Shown one piece after another: positions 55,209 to 63,886 of a DNA stretch of 64,000 bases. The stretch spans positions 2,356,001 to 2,420,000 of the forward strand of contig NZ_BIFS01000002.1 in the NCBI RefSeq assembly GCF_003967555.1, written 5' to 3'. The notes beneath the pieces were generated by a model. That model did no database searches and had not been told where the DNA came from. It saw only the letters and a list, made by a program, of their open reading frames with translations. This DNA comes from Dictyobacter kobayashii. GTDB lineage: Bacteria > Chloroflexota > Ktedonobacteria > Ktedonobacterales > Ktedonobacteraceae. Within the stretch, counting starts at the first letter, position 1. Every line of letters starts with the position of its first letter. Made by a program: the position numbers and the translations under genes.

Positions 55209-57069
55209 TTAGGCCAGGTCGCTGCGAGTGAGGACCTCGGTCTTGAGGCGCTCAGCGAGCTCGGAGACCGGGAGGGTGCCGAGGTCGCCGCCGCTACGAC
55301 GGCGTACGGCTACGGTGCCATTCTCGGCCTCTTTATCGCCGATCACCAGCATGTATGGAATCTTCTGCATCTGGGCGTTGCGGATCTTCTTCTGCATGGA
55401 TTCGCGGGCCTCGTCGATTTCGATGCGCAGGCTCTGGGCGCCCGGTAAACTGGTGGCCAGCAGGGTCTTTTTGACCTCGTAGGCGTAGTCCAGGTGGCGG
55501 TCCGCAATTGGAATGACCACGGCCTGAACGGGGGCCAGCCAGGTTGGGAAGGCACCCGCATAGTGCTCAATCAGAACCGACATGAAGCGTTCGACCGAGC
55601 CCAGGATGGCGCGGTGGAGCATGACCGGACGGGTAGGATGGCCATCGCCCCGATATATTCCAGGTTGAAGCGCTCAGGCAGGTTGAAGTCCAGCTGGACG
55701 GTTGCCAGCTGCCAGGAGCGATCCAGGGCATCTTTCGCGGTGAAGTCGATTTTTGGGCCATAGAAGGCTGCTTCACCGGCTACTTCGTCCAGCTGACGTT
55801 CTTGTCACGCAAGACCTGCCGTAGCTGTTCCTGGGCGTCGTGCCAGATTTCGGGTGTTCCCAGATATTTCTCGGGATGTTTCTCGTCCCACAGCGAGAGC
55901 TGGACAGACAGATCCATACCGAAGGGTTTATAGAAGCCCTCGATGATCGAGTAGATGCGCTGTACCTCTTCGGCGACCTGCTCGGAGCGGCAGAAGACGT
56001 GGGCATCGTCCTGGGTGATGGCGCGCACGCGTGAGAGGCCATGCAAGGTGCCTGGTAGCTCATCACGATAGACGGCGGTCACTTCGCTCAGGCGGATCGG
56101 CAGTTCGCGATAGCTGCGCATGCGGCTGGCGTAGATCTGGGTGTGGTGCGGGCAGTTCATCGGCTTGATACAAAAATCTTCGCCGCTTTTGCCGCTGACA
56201 TGGAAGATATCTTCCTGGAACTTGTCCCAGTGGCCCGATACCTTATACAGATCACTCTTGGTAATGTGTGGAATATGTACACGCTGATAGCCATGGGGCT
56301 CTTGCAACGACTGCACGAAGTCTTCCAGCAAATTGCGGATCAGGGTGCCTTTAGGGGTGAAGAGTGGCAGTCCACCACCAACCAGGTCCGAGAAAGTAAA
56401 CAGGTCTAATTCCTGACCCAGGCGGCGGTGATCCCGCTTCTTGGCCTCTTCCAGGAACCAGAGATAGTGATCCAACTCTTCTTTATTGTTGAAGGCGGTA
56501 CCATACAGGCGCTGCAACTGTGGGTTCTTCTCGTTTCCACGCCAGTAGGCGCCAGCGATGCTCATTAGCTTGAAGACCCCGATCTGGCTGGTTGTGTCCA
56601 CATGAGGTCCACGGCACAGATCGACGAAGTGGCCGGTCTGGTAGAAGGACACCTTTTCTACGCCCTGATCGTTGCTTACGCCAATCGCATCATCGTCACC
56701 GGTCTCCTCGATGACGGCGGTGCTGCCACGCTCTTTAAGCAAGCTCAACAGCTCTACCTTATATGGCTGCTTGCGCTGCTTCATCTCCTCAATGGCCGCG
56801 TCGATATCCATCTCAATGCGCTGGTAAGGAAGTTTTTTGTTCTTCAATTCACGCATCTTGATTTCAATGCGCTCCAGATCCTTGGGGGACAGGGCAACCG
56901 GCAGTTCGATATCATAATAAAAACCGTTTTTGATTGCCGGGCCGACCCCAAATTTAGCCTCGGGCCACAGCAGTTGTACCGCCGCCGCCATCAAGTGAGC
57001 TGTGGAGTGGCGCATGCGATCCAGCTCTAGCTGAGCTTGCTCATCAGCTACTTCTACTGAAGTACTCAT
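55209..57069 (-). CDS. thrS: Threonyl-tRNA synthetase (two frameshifts, no TGS domain)
   Basis: Class II aminoacyl-tRNA synthetase charging tRNA-Thr, 620 residues after repair. It begins almost directly with the editing domain (MRHSTAHLMAAAVQLLW, with the H-x3-H metal pair); the usual ~60-residue TGS domain is absent. The catalytic core has PHGYQRVHIPHI (motif 1 region), the Zn-binding GEDFCIKPMNCPHH, RDELPGTLHGLSRVRAITQDDAH (motif 2) and RPVMLHRAILGSVERF (motif 3). The C-terminal anticodon-binding domain starts at ~PTWLAPVQAVVIPI. One-base deletions near 55791 and 55646 split the frame; the joins read QLDEVAGEAAFYGPK and IGGDGHPTRPVM. A T-box leader controls it. ATG 57069 follows AAGGGA. Confidence 0.95.
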
Positions 57070-57253
57070 AGTTTTTCCCTTTCTCACTACAACATGTTAT
57101 TGTAAGCAGCAATACGTGATATTGCCGCGCGTTCTATTCATGCTCGGTTGCTTAAATCGGGCCGGCTACTTTGACAATCTCCCATTAATGACGATGTCAA
57201 AATCCGTGATGTGTACAGTATATGTTGCCTGCCTGATTGGTGGTTTCTTGCCA

Positions 57254-57535
57254 ATAAAAAAACCCTTTCATCCCGCACAACGGGACGAAAGAGCTTAACT
57301 CATCCGTGGTTCCACCCACCATTCGTTCATTCTGCCAGCCTACGCTTTATCTGCTGGTACAACGAACCTCTAGCGCCCATTAACGGAGGCCTACCCGCTC
57401 TCCAGCGCTACTGGAGGAGAAGCTTCTTGAGTGGTATCCATCAGATGTGTTCAGGACAACTTGCAGCCTGGATTATCCCTCTCTGCGAACACGGGACACG
57501 ATGACATTGTCTCAAGCAGTGCCAGTTTTTATCGA
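57254..57535 (-). ncRNA. T-box riboswitch of thrS
   Basis: On the minus strand the T-box sequence GGGTGGAACCACGG (within 57302-57321) is followed by a terminator hairpin: CTTTCGTCCCG-TTGTG-CGGGATGAAAG then a T-run (57254-57293). Upstream, ACC at 57433-57435 (in GATACCACTC) is a good candidate specifier codon for Thr. Uncharged tRNA-Thr binding through the specifier and the T-box bulge would favour the antiterminator and allow thrS transcription. About 185 nt separates the terminator from the thrS start. The length and layout are normal for the class, though Stem I was not folded by computation. Confidence 0.88.
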
Positions 57536-57739
57536 TATTGTATAGCTTAAATAACGTAACTGAAGCGACTATAGCATAAAACGCCAGAAGTGTCTACTCT
57601 CTGTGAAATTTGGCTGCCCTGGTATTTTTGGCTACTCTTATTGATGTGGTTCTGGCTGTGTGCGATGCTATCTGTAGCTACCAATTATGATGATCGATTA
57701 TTGCTTGAGACTGGCACGCTAGAAAGTCGCTTATATATT

Positions 57740-58138
57740 ATGAAAAATACTGGCATTGCAGCCGCCAAATTGAAGAAGCCGGCGCGTATTACATTGGGCA
57801 TCGTGTTTATGTTTGCCTCAATATTTCATTTTACCGCCACCGATGTTGAGATACAACTGGTGCCACCATTCCTTCCCTGGCGCCGGGCCGCGATCTACAT
57901 TACCGGTGTTTTTGAGTTATTGGGAGGCATTGGCGTGCTGATTCCGCGCTTTCAAGTAGTGGCAGGCAGAGGCCTGGCGGCGTTACTGGTAGCGATTTTC
58001 CCTGCCAATATCTACCATACTTTCGCGCGCAAGCGTTTCCAGGGTCCGACCCGCTCGCCCATCTATCATATCCTGCGCTGGCCAATGCAAGGCCTGCTTG
58101 TCTGGTGGGCCCTCTGGTGTAGCGGCAAAGACAAATAA
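57740..58138 (+). CDS. DoxX-like membrane protein
   Basis: A 132-residue, four-helix membrane protein. LKKPARITLGIVFMFASIFHFT, RAAIYITGVFELLGGIGVLI and GRGLAALLVAIFPANIYHTF fit the DoxX/DoxD-like family, whose members are quinone-related or stress-linked oxidoreductase subunits or simply small membrane proteins. The reading frame is open back to a GTG at 57590 with an extra hydrophobic segment, but ATG 57740 gives the usual family length and start. No clear ribosome site is visible for either. It is divergent from the thrS T-box transcript and converges on the NB-ARC gene 6 bp away. Confidence 0.7.
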   Translation: MKNTGIAAAKLKKPARITLGIVFMFASIFHFTATDVEIQLVPPFLPWRRAAIYITGVFELLGGIGVLIPRFQVVAGRGLAALLVAIFPANIYHTFARKRFQGPTRSPIYHILRWPMQGLLVWWALWCSGKDK

Positions 58139-58144
58139 AAGCTA

Positions 58145-59892
58145 CTATTTGTCGGTTCCTGCGCTCTGTTGCTTGTCGTTCTGACGCCTGCTTAGTTCCG
58201 CGAGTGATTGTTGCAGGCGAGCGACAATGGCAGTATGGCCATAGTTCTGGGCTTCCGCCAGGCCATCGCGCAGGTGGGACTCGGCCTGACTATAGTCTGC
58301 TTGTTGCAGGGCGACATTGCCGAGGAAATAGAGGGTGAGGGCGATGCCCGCGCTATCACGCTGCCATAGGGCATGGTGGTGGGCTCGCTGGAGATGGATT
58401 CTGGCCTGATCATATAAGCCTCTCTGCAGCAAGAACGGCGCGAAGGCATTGACGCCACGGACCATCCTGGCCTGCTGGCCAAACTCAAAGGCCAGGGCCA
58501 ACGCGGCCAGAATATTGCTGCTCTCGCGTTCCAGGGCTTCATAATTGGCCTGCTGCTTCTCCACATAGCGAATCATATAAGCAATCAAGCGTTCACTGGC
58601 TGTATTATCCTGCTGATTGGCCCTGGCAAAATCGGCGATCGTCTGGTGCAGGGTATAGCGTCCCGGGCCGCTGCTCTCCAACAAGCCGGCGTCTGCCAGC
58701 TCATCTAATATATCTTCATGGATATGGGCCACGGCGATGGCGGCCTCCTCTGAAAAGCTATTAGGTTTGGCCGGAAAGACTGCCAGGGCGCGCAGGGTGG
58801 TACGCGCCTCCTCGCTGAGCACGCGATCGCTGACGGCAATCGTTGATTGCAGTGAAAGGGCGGTATCCGCCATCAAGCTGGGAGACCGTTCCAATGGCGC
58901 TTGCGGCTCATGCAGGCGCAGGCGCAGCGAGGCATCCTGCAGGCGCGTAATCGCGGTGCGCATGCGGCGTGGCTGATTGGCGTAAGCCTGTGTCTGTAGA
59001 TATTTACCCATCAATGTCAGGGCCAGCGGCAGGCCGCCAACCGCCCGTACAAGCTCCAGAGCCGCCGATTTATCATGGACTACAATCTCGGGTGCCAGGT
59101 GGGTTAACAACTGCACCCCATCTGTGGTGCTTAACTCGCGCACGACCTGGGCTGCTTCACCGGCAAACTGTAGCGCGATGCGTGGAAAGCGTGTTGTGAG
59201 CAGAAAAGCACAATTAGCTCCCCCTACTTTAAACGGTAGCGCAGCCTCAATGTCCCAGGCATCATCGATCACAATCAACATTCGACGTGAGCCGATCGCT
59301 GAACGCAGGGCCAGGGCCCAGCTATCGATGCCTGGCGCAACTGTGTTCTCACCTGTCAGGGGAGCCAGTAGCGCTCCCAACGGCTCAACTGGAACGGAAT
59401 ATTGGGTAGCGGCCCCAGCCCGACCCACAGAATACCATCGCTGAAATTTGCGCGTAGCCCCTGATCGTATGCCAGCGCGATGGCCAGCGCTGTCTTGCCG
59501 CTGCCCGGCAGGCCATACAAGGCCACATTATTTCCGGCGCATAGACGCTGCAGCAAATGCTCTAGCAACGCATCACGGCCAAATAGCGGCCGCTGTTTAC
59601 TCAAGGGACCTGGCAGCGTGGGATCATAAAGGGCTGTTTTTGTAGGAGCTGAAGCGGGTAGAGGGCCAGGTGATGAGGCTTCATCGGGTGCTGGTTGCTC
59701 GATCAATCCTAGCTCAGCGGCACTCTTATTAAACAGGGCACACAGCCGTTCCCGGAAATAAGGGTAAGGAGAAGATGCGCCACGTTCCCACCGACTCACG
59801 TTGCGATCGGTTGTGCCAATAGCCTCGGCGACCCTTCCCTGTGACCAGCCGCGGGCCTCGCGCTCTTGTCGTAATCGATGATTGGGTTTCAT
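58145..59892 (-). CDS. XRE-NB-ARC-TPR protein (STAND NTPase; frameshift)
   Basis: A 582-residue signal-transduction ATPase after repair. Residues ~5-60 are an XRE helix-turn-helix (LRQEREARGWSQGRVAEAIG, TDRNVSRWERGASSP). NB-ARC follows: P-loop ALYGLPGSGKTALAIALA, Walker B MLIVIDDAWDIEA, sensor FLLTTRFPR and the GxP region GGLPLALTLMGKYL. The C-terminal ~150 residues form TPR-like helical repeats (SAGIALTLYFLGNVALQQAD, YSQAESHLRDGLAEAQNYG). A missing G near 59376 splits it after LSRW. It could be an AfsR-like transcription regulator or a defence-related STAND. No effector domain is fused; ends 6 bp from the convergent DoxX gene. Confidence 0.82.
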
Positions 59893-59964
59893 CGCAACCC
59901 TCGACCTGATATAAATATGAACTTCAGTATATCATATTATTTTATATGTGCAAAATAATAATAG

Positions 59965-60066
59965 CTGGCAGACCCTCTTGCGTACGTGCGCTGGCGTACC
60001 CGAGCTATTTTTATCATGTTGCACGAAAAATACTGCAGCATATTTTTCGTGCAACATGATAAAAAT
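59965..60066 (+). repeat. Palindromic intergenic element, copy 9
   Basis: Head TACGTGCGCTGGCGTACCCGAGC (59983-60005), then perfect arms 60007-60032/60041-60066 (26 bp, 8-nt loop). The arm ATCATGTTGCACGAAAAATA is unique, while the head is conserved with one change (GCGTACC for GCGCGCC) that is compensated within the head (TACGTGCGC). It lies 25 bp past the selD stop. Confidence 0.75.
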
Positions 60067-60090
60067 TATAGGCTCTTTTGCTGTTAGTTG

Positions 60091-61152
60091 TTAGCGTACT
60101 TCTAGGATGACTTGATCTTCGCTGGCGACCTGGTCGGTGACTTCGCCGATGCGCCAGAAGGGGACATCCGGGCCGAGCTGGGAGAGCTGGGACCAGGTGG
60201 CCTGGTCGACGGCTGCAAAGAGTCCGCCGGAGGTCTGGGGGTCCCAGAGGATGGCCTGGTCGATCGGGTCGATGCCTTCACGAATGCGTACATGGGCTTC
60301 CAGGAAGGATTTGTTGCGCTGGGCTCCGCCTGGAATGCAGCCGATTTCGGCGTAGTGACGGGCATTCTGGAGCAGTGGGAATGCTGCCAGATCGAAGCGC
60401 ATATTGGTCAGGCTCTGGATGGCCATCTCGCGCGCGTGCCCCATGATACCGAAGCCGGTGACATCTGTGGCGGCGTGGACGCCCTTGCCAGCCGCGACCA
60501 GGGCCTCGCTGGCCTTCAGGTTCAGGCGTGTCATCGAGGCAATGGCGGCCTGGATATCCGCCTCTTCGACTTTGTTGCGTTTCTGAGCTGTCGTGATCAG
60601 TCCAGCACCCAGGGGCTTGCTTAACACCAGAATATCGCCGGGTCTGGCGCCACCTTTGGTCAGGATGTGATCAGGATGCACCAGGCCAGTGACTGAGAGG
60701 CCGTACTTGGGCTCATTATCGATGATGGTGTGGCCGCCGGCGATGGCGCCACCTGCCTGCGCGACAATGTCGGCTCCTCCGCGCAAGACCTCGCGCAAAA
60801 TGGCCGCGTCCAGGTCATCGGGCCAGGCAACCAGGTTGATGGCCATCAAGACCTTGCCGCCCATGGCGTAAATATCGCTGACCGCATTGGCGGCCGCAAT
60901 AGACCCATAGCTATAGGGATCATCCACGACCGGTGGAAAGAAGTCTGCTGTACTGATGACGGCTTGTTGATCATTCAAGCGGTAGACGGCCGCGTCATCA
61001 ATGGCATCCAGTCCAACTAGCAGATCCTGTGGAACACCCACCTGTTTTAATGGGCTCACCACCTGTGCCAGGGTCTGTGGTCCCATCTTGGCAGCGCAGC
61101 CAGCACTACCGGCCAATGTAGTCAAGCGAATTGGGGGTATATCTATACTCAT
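60091..61152 (-). CDS. selD: Selenide,water dikinase (selenophosphate synthase)
   Basis: Makes selenophosphate from selenide and ATP for selenocysteine or selenouridine synthesis; cytoplasmic, 353 residues, full length. The catalytic Cys/Lys pair is in GSAGCAAKMGPQTLAQVV. Conserved ATP/Mg blocks are STADFFPPVVDDPYSYGSIA, AANAVSDIYAMGGKVLMAIN, GGAIAGGHTIIDNEPKYGLS, DVTGFGIMGHAREMA and the C-terminal LWDPQTSGGLFAAVD. Cys, not Sec, is at the active site. ATG 61152 has GAGGGAA 5-6 nt upstream and is preferred over the upstream start. No selA/selB/selenoprotein is in the window, so its use is unknown. Confidence 0.95.
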   Translation of the reverse strand: MSIDIPPIRLTTLAGSAGCAAKMGPQTLAQVVSPLKQVGVPQDLLVGLDAIDDAAVYRLNDQQAVISTADFFPPVVDDPYSYGSIAAANAVSDIYAMGGKVLMAINLVAWPDDLDAAILREVLRGGADIVAQAGGAIAGGHTIIDNEPKYGLSVTGLVHPDHILTKGGARPGDILVLSKPLGAGLITTAQKRNKVEEADIQAAIASMTRLNLKASEALVAAGKGVHAATDVTGFGIMGHAREMAIQSLTNMRFDLAAFPLLQNARHYAEIGCIPGGAQRNKSFLEAHVRIREGIDPIDQAILWDPQTSGGLFAAVDQATWSQLSQLGPDVPFWRIGEVTDQVASEDQVILEVR

Positions 61153-61437
61153 TCTTATTCCCTCGAAAAATGACACTAACTCATACTACTATTGTATTAT
61201 TTAGAGGGTGTCAGCACCAAACGAAAAGGAACCACTCGCTATTGGGATGATGATGTGGGATACTCAATGTAGAATCATGCCATGCAGTTTCTATATTAAC
61301 AGCAGAGGATCGCCAGTGTTTTGATACAAAGGGATATCTTCTTGCATTATAATGGTGCTAGCTGGGAAGTTTATTTAATCCGGCCTGGCTAAGGGTGAGT
61401 TTACTGGGCAGATTCTGGTTACTATCAGGAGTACGAT

Positions 61438-62307
61438 ATGAACATTGAAAGACCAGCAGGATTGGGGAAGTCTACAGTTCCTTTGACGAGAGCGGATGTT
61501 GAGTTGCTCTTGAGCAAAGTGGATGATCCGGCGCAACTGAACCTGAGTTTTCAGCATTTAGAGCATTGCAACTTGTCTTATTTAGATTTGCGGGGAGCCA
61601 ATCTGCGGGGAGCCAGCCTGCATGCCGCGAATCTACGTGGCACGAATCTTGGTGGGGCACATCTACAGGCCGCCAACCTCAGTGAGGCCGACCTGGATGG
61701 GGCGGACCTGACCGGAGCGTTCTTAGGTGAAGATGCGGAGGAGCGGGTTGATTTGCGCCAGGCTAATTTAAGCTATGCGATTCTCAGGAACCTGGATCTG
61801 CGTGAGTTTGATCTGACTGACCTGGATCTCCACAATGCGGATTTGAATGGGAGTGATCTGCGCGATGCGGTGCTCCACAATACAAACCTGCAGGGCGCTG
61901 ATCTGAGCACGGCCCAACTGTATGGTCCTGAGTTGCGTAAGGCTATTTTACATGGTGGCGCCCTTTTCAGTGACAAGATGCACCCGGGGCACCGGCTTAA
62001 AGCGCATGCACAGCCAGTAGCTACTGAGCAGCTATCGCCAGAGCCAGCCCACATACCAGCGTCACCCAGGCCAGAACTCTCTGATCAAGATGCCATGCGG
62101 CTTGGCGAGCAGGCTTTGCTGGCGGAGTCCGACGCTAGCAATGTGCGCCAGCTTTTCCCTTATGGCTTCACATTTGCGCGTGCCCGCATCCTCTTTGACG
62201 CCTGGCTGGCTCAATCCAACTCCAGCTATAGTGAACAAGAAATCCAGGCCTTATGGATCGGGTTTGCCATCGGCTATGCACAAGCTATCAGCAAGCTGAG
62301 CCAGTAG
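61438..62307 (+). CDS. Pentapeptide-repeat protein
   Basis: A 289-residue protein with about 20 consecutive A(D/N)LxX pentapeptides at residues ~45-170 (LRGANLRGASLHAANLRGTN, LHNADLNGSDLRDAVLHNTN), which fold as a right-handed quadrilateral beta-helix. The first ~35 residues are charged and helical; the C-terminal ~100 residues (SDQDAMRLGEQALLAESDAS; ILFDAWLAQSNSSYSEQEIQ) are helical and not repeated. Some such proteins mimic DNA and bind gyrase; many have unknown roles. No recognisable ribosome site beyond GGAG at -12. It overlaps the 3' end of the minus-strand pentapeptide gene by 20 bp. Function unresolved. Confidence 0.85.
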   Translation: MNIERPAGLGKSTVPLTRADVELLLSKVDDPAQLNLSFQHLEHCNLSYLDLRGANLRGASLHAANLRGTNLGGAHLQAANLSEADLDGADLTGAFLGEDAEERVDLRQANLSYAILRNLDLREFDLTDLDLHNADLNGSDLRDAVLHNTNLQGADLSTAQLYGPELRKAILHGGALFSDKMHPGHRLKAHAQPVATEQLSPEPAHIPASPRPELSDQDAMRLGEQALLAESDASNVRQLFPYGFTFARARILFDAWLAQSNSSYSEQEIQALWIGFAIGYAQAISKLSQ

Positions 62308-62934
62308 AGTAGCCGGGCGCTACACATAATGTTGCGATTGCTGCAAGGCTTTCGCCTGTGCCCTCCAAAAATGCCATAGGGAGGTGGGGCTGCGAGCGTA
62401 CCAGGGTGCGGAGCCCGACATGGGATGGACCTTGATAGAGGGCGGTTTCAAATCCTCGGGCCTGGCTAATATCCACATTGACCAGCTCGTTCCAATCCAG
62501 TATGGCGGACTAAAATCGGCACCATCCAGTCGTGCCGAACTCAGCCCCGCCCTGGACAGGTTCGCATGGCGCAGATCTGCTCCATTCAGATTAGCAGCAT
62601 AGAGTTTTGCCTGACGTACCTTTGCACGTTGTAGATTAGCCTGGCAAAAATTCGCATTCATGATGCGCGCACTATCTAGATGACCCTCGATGAGTTGAGC
62701 CTGACTGAAATCCGCCTCAGAAAGGTTTGAGCTAACAAAATATGCACGTTGTAACTGCGCAGCATGGAACCGTGTCCCGCGCAGATCGGCGAAACTCAAC
62801 CTCACATCATCCAACTGAGCCCCCGAAAAATCCTCCCCGCTTAAATCAGGCATAATAGCACGATGCTCATTCCGCCACCGATTCCAGACCTCCACTCCTT
62901 GTTTAAAAATTTCCACATGCTCCGGATTGGACAT
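62288..62934 (-). CDS. Second pentapeptide-repeat protein with a conserved C-terminal tail (frameshift)
   Basis: A 215-residue protein after repair. Pentapeptides run from ~28 to ~145 (LSGEDFSGAQLDDVRLSFAD, LYAANLNGADLRHANLSRAG). A missing base near 62485 changes the last part; the repaired tail DISQARGFETALYQGPSHVG followed by LRTLVRSQPHLPMAFLEG resembles a 'GPS.IG..TL.RS...IP..FL.G' tail I recall from pentapeptide proteins that sometimes precede a TIR domain. Here nothing follows; the frame stops 35 codons later. AGGAGG-like AAGGAGGAAATCCC lies before the ATG. The two pentapeptide genes are convergent and overlap, so they are unlikely to be one operon. Confidence 0.78.
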
Positions 62935-63042
62935 CAGGGATTTCCTCCTTGAAATACTTGAATCTAGCTATATTTATGAGATAATAGCACGAGTTCAATT
63001 GCTACGCTATAAAGGCTAGAAAATCGAATAACGCAATTGAAC

Positions 63043-63259
63043 GCAACAATAAACACGATCTGTACGTGCGGGGCTTGCCCCCGCTTCAGCCGCTTCTGCA
63101 TGAAAATATAACAAATACATGAGAAACTTCCCCTGCTTCCTCCGTTATTGCACAAAAAACGCACGTTCTACTGGTGCAATTCGTGTTTATTATTATTTTA
63201 AAGGCAGAAACGGAAAAGCGGGGGCAAGCCCCGCACGTACAGATCGTGTTTATTGCTGC
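63043..63259. mobile_element. MITE-like element with 39-bp perfect terminal inverted repeats
   Basis: 63048-63086 and 63216-63254 are exact reverse complements (AATAAACACGATCTGTACGT + GCGGGGCTTGCCCCCGCTT). Imperfect symmetry extends a few bases outward and ~15 bases inward. The ~130-bp centre is AT-rich with no transposase. The end block GCGGGGCTTGCCCCCGC is itself a short stem and resembles a block inside the element at 6.1-6.4 kb. It lies between the pentapeptide gene and the next small gene; no target-site duplication could be defined. Confidence 0.75.
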
Positions 63260-63284
63260 ATTCTTTTGAAAGCGAGGTAACGCT

Positions 63285-63653
63285 ATGGTTCAGAACGAGT
63301 CTATATCGAGTGAGGTTGTTGTGCTGTTTCGGCCGGTGGGGGAGGAGGAGCTGGCTTTGATGCGGGGAGAGCGAGTGGACTGCCTTTCCGCCACGTTTAT
63401 ACTGGCAGCCTATCTTTTATCCTGTCTTGAATGAGGAGTATGCGACCCAGATTGCGCGCGATTGGAATGCGCGCGATGGTCATTCGGGCTATGTGACGCG
63501 TTTCCAGGTGCGCAAAGCATTCCTGGATCGCTATGAAGTGCATCAGGTTGGCGCTGCGGTCCACCTGGAATATTGGATACCAGCGAGGATCTGGAGGAGT
63601 TTAATCGCCAGCTTGTTGGTACAATCGAGGTGATCTCTGAGTTCCATTCATGA
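63285..63653 (+). CDS. Small protein annotated elsewhere as 'ADP-ribosylation/crystallin J1' (two frameshifts)
   Basis: A 122-residue protein after repair of one extra G near 63362 and one missing base near 63586. The blocks VVVLFRPVGEEELALM, WQPIFYPVLNEEYATQIARD, GYVTRFQVRKAFLDRYEV and EYWIPAEDLEEFNRQLVG match a family of short, single-domain proteins usually given the name crystallin J1 or ADP-ribosylation in annotations; the biochemical role is not established. GAGG lies 7 nt before the ATG at 63285. It follows the MITE-like element and is followed by an intrinsic terminator. Confidence 0.75.
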
Positions 63654-63671
63654 GAACTGGATCAGAGCCTG

Positions 63672-63710
63672 TGGCCTCCATCCCCATACCTCCAGGGTTG
63701 ATGGAGGCCA
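63672..63710 (+). terminator. Terminator-like hairpin
   Basis: TGGCCTCCATC (63672-63682) and GATGGAGGCCA (63700-63710) are perfect 11-bp arms with a 17-nt loop, followed by ACTCTTTTAC. It lies 18 bp after the preceding small gene. Confidence 0.65.
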
Positions 63711-63886
63711 ACTCTTTTACCTTGAAAGATGCTATATCTTATGTGATTGCTTAATTTTGTCTCCTATCCATTCATGTGTTACGTATTCGTAGATGAGCGT
63801 CCACTCAGGAAGGTCCCCTGTGGGTAATAAAGCGGCCTCAGTCGGGCTATCATACCACTATGACCGGCGTGTTCAGGGAGGATACG

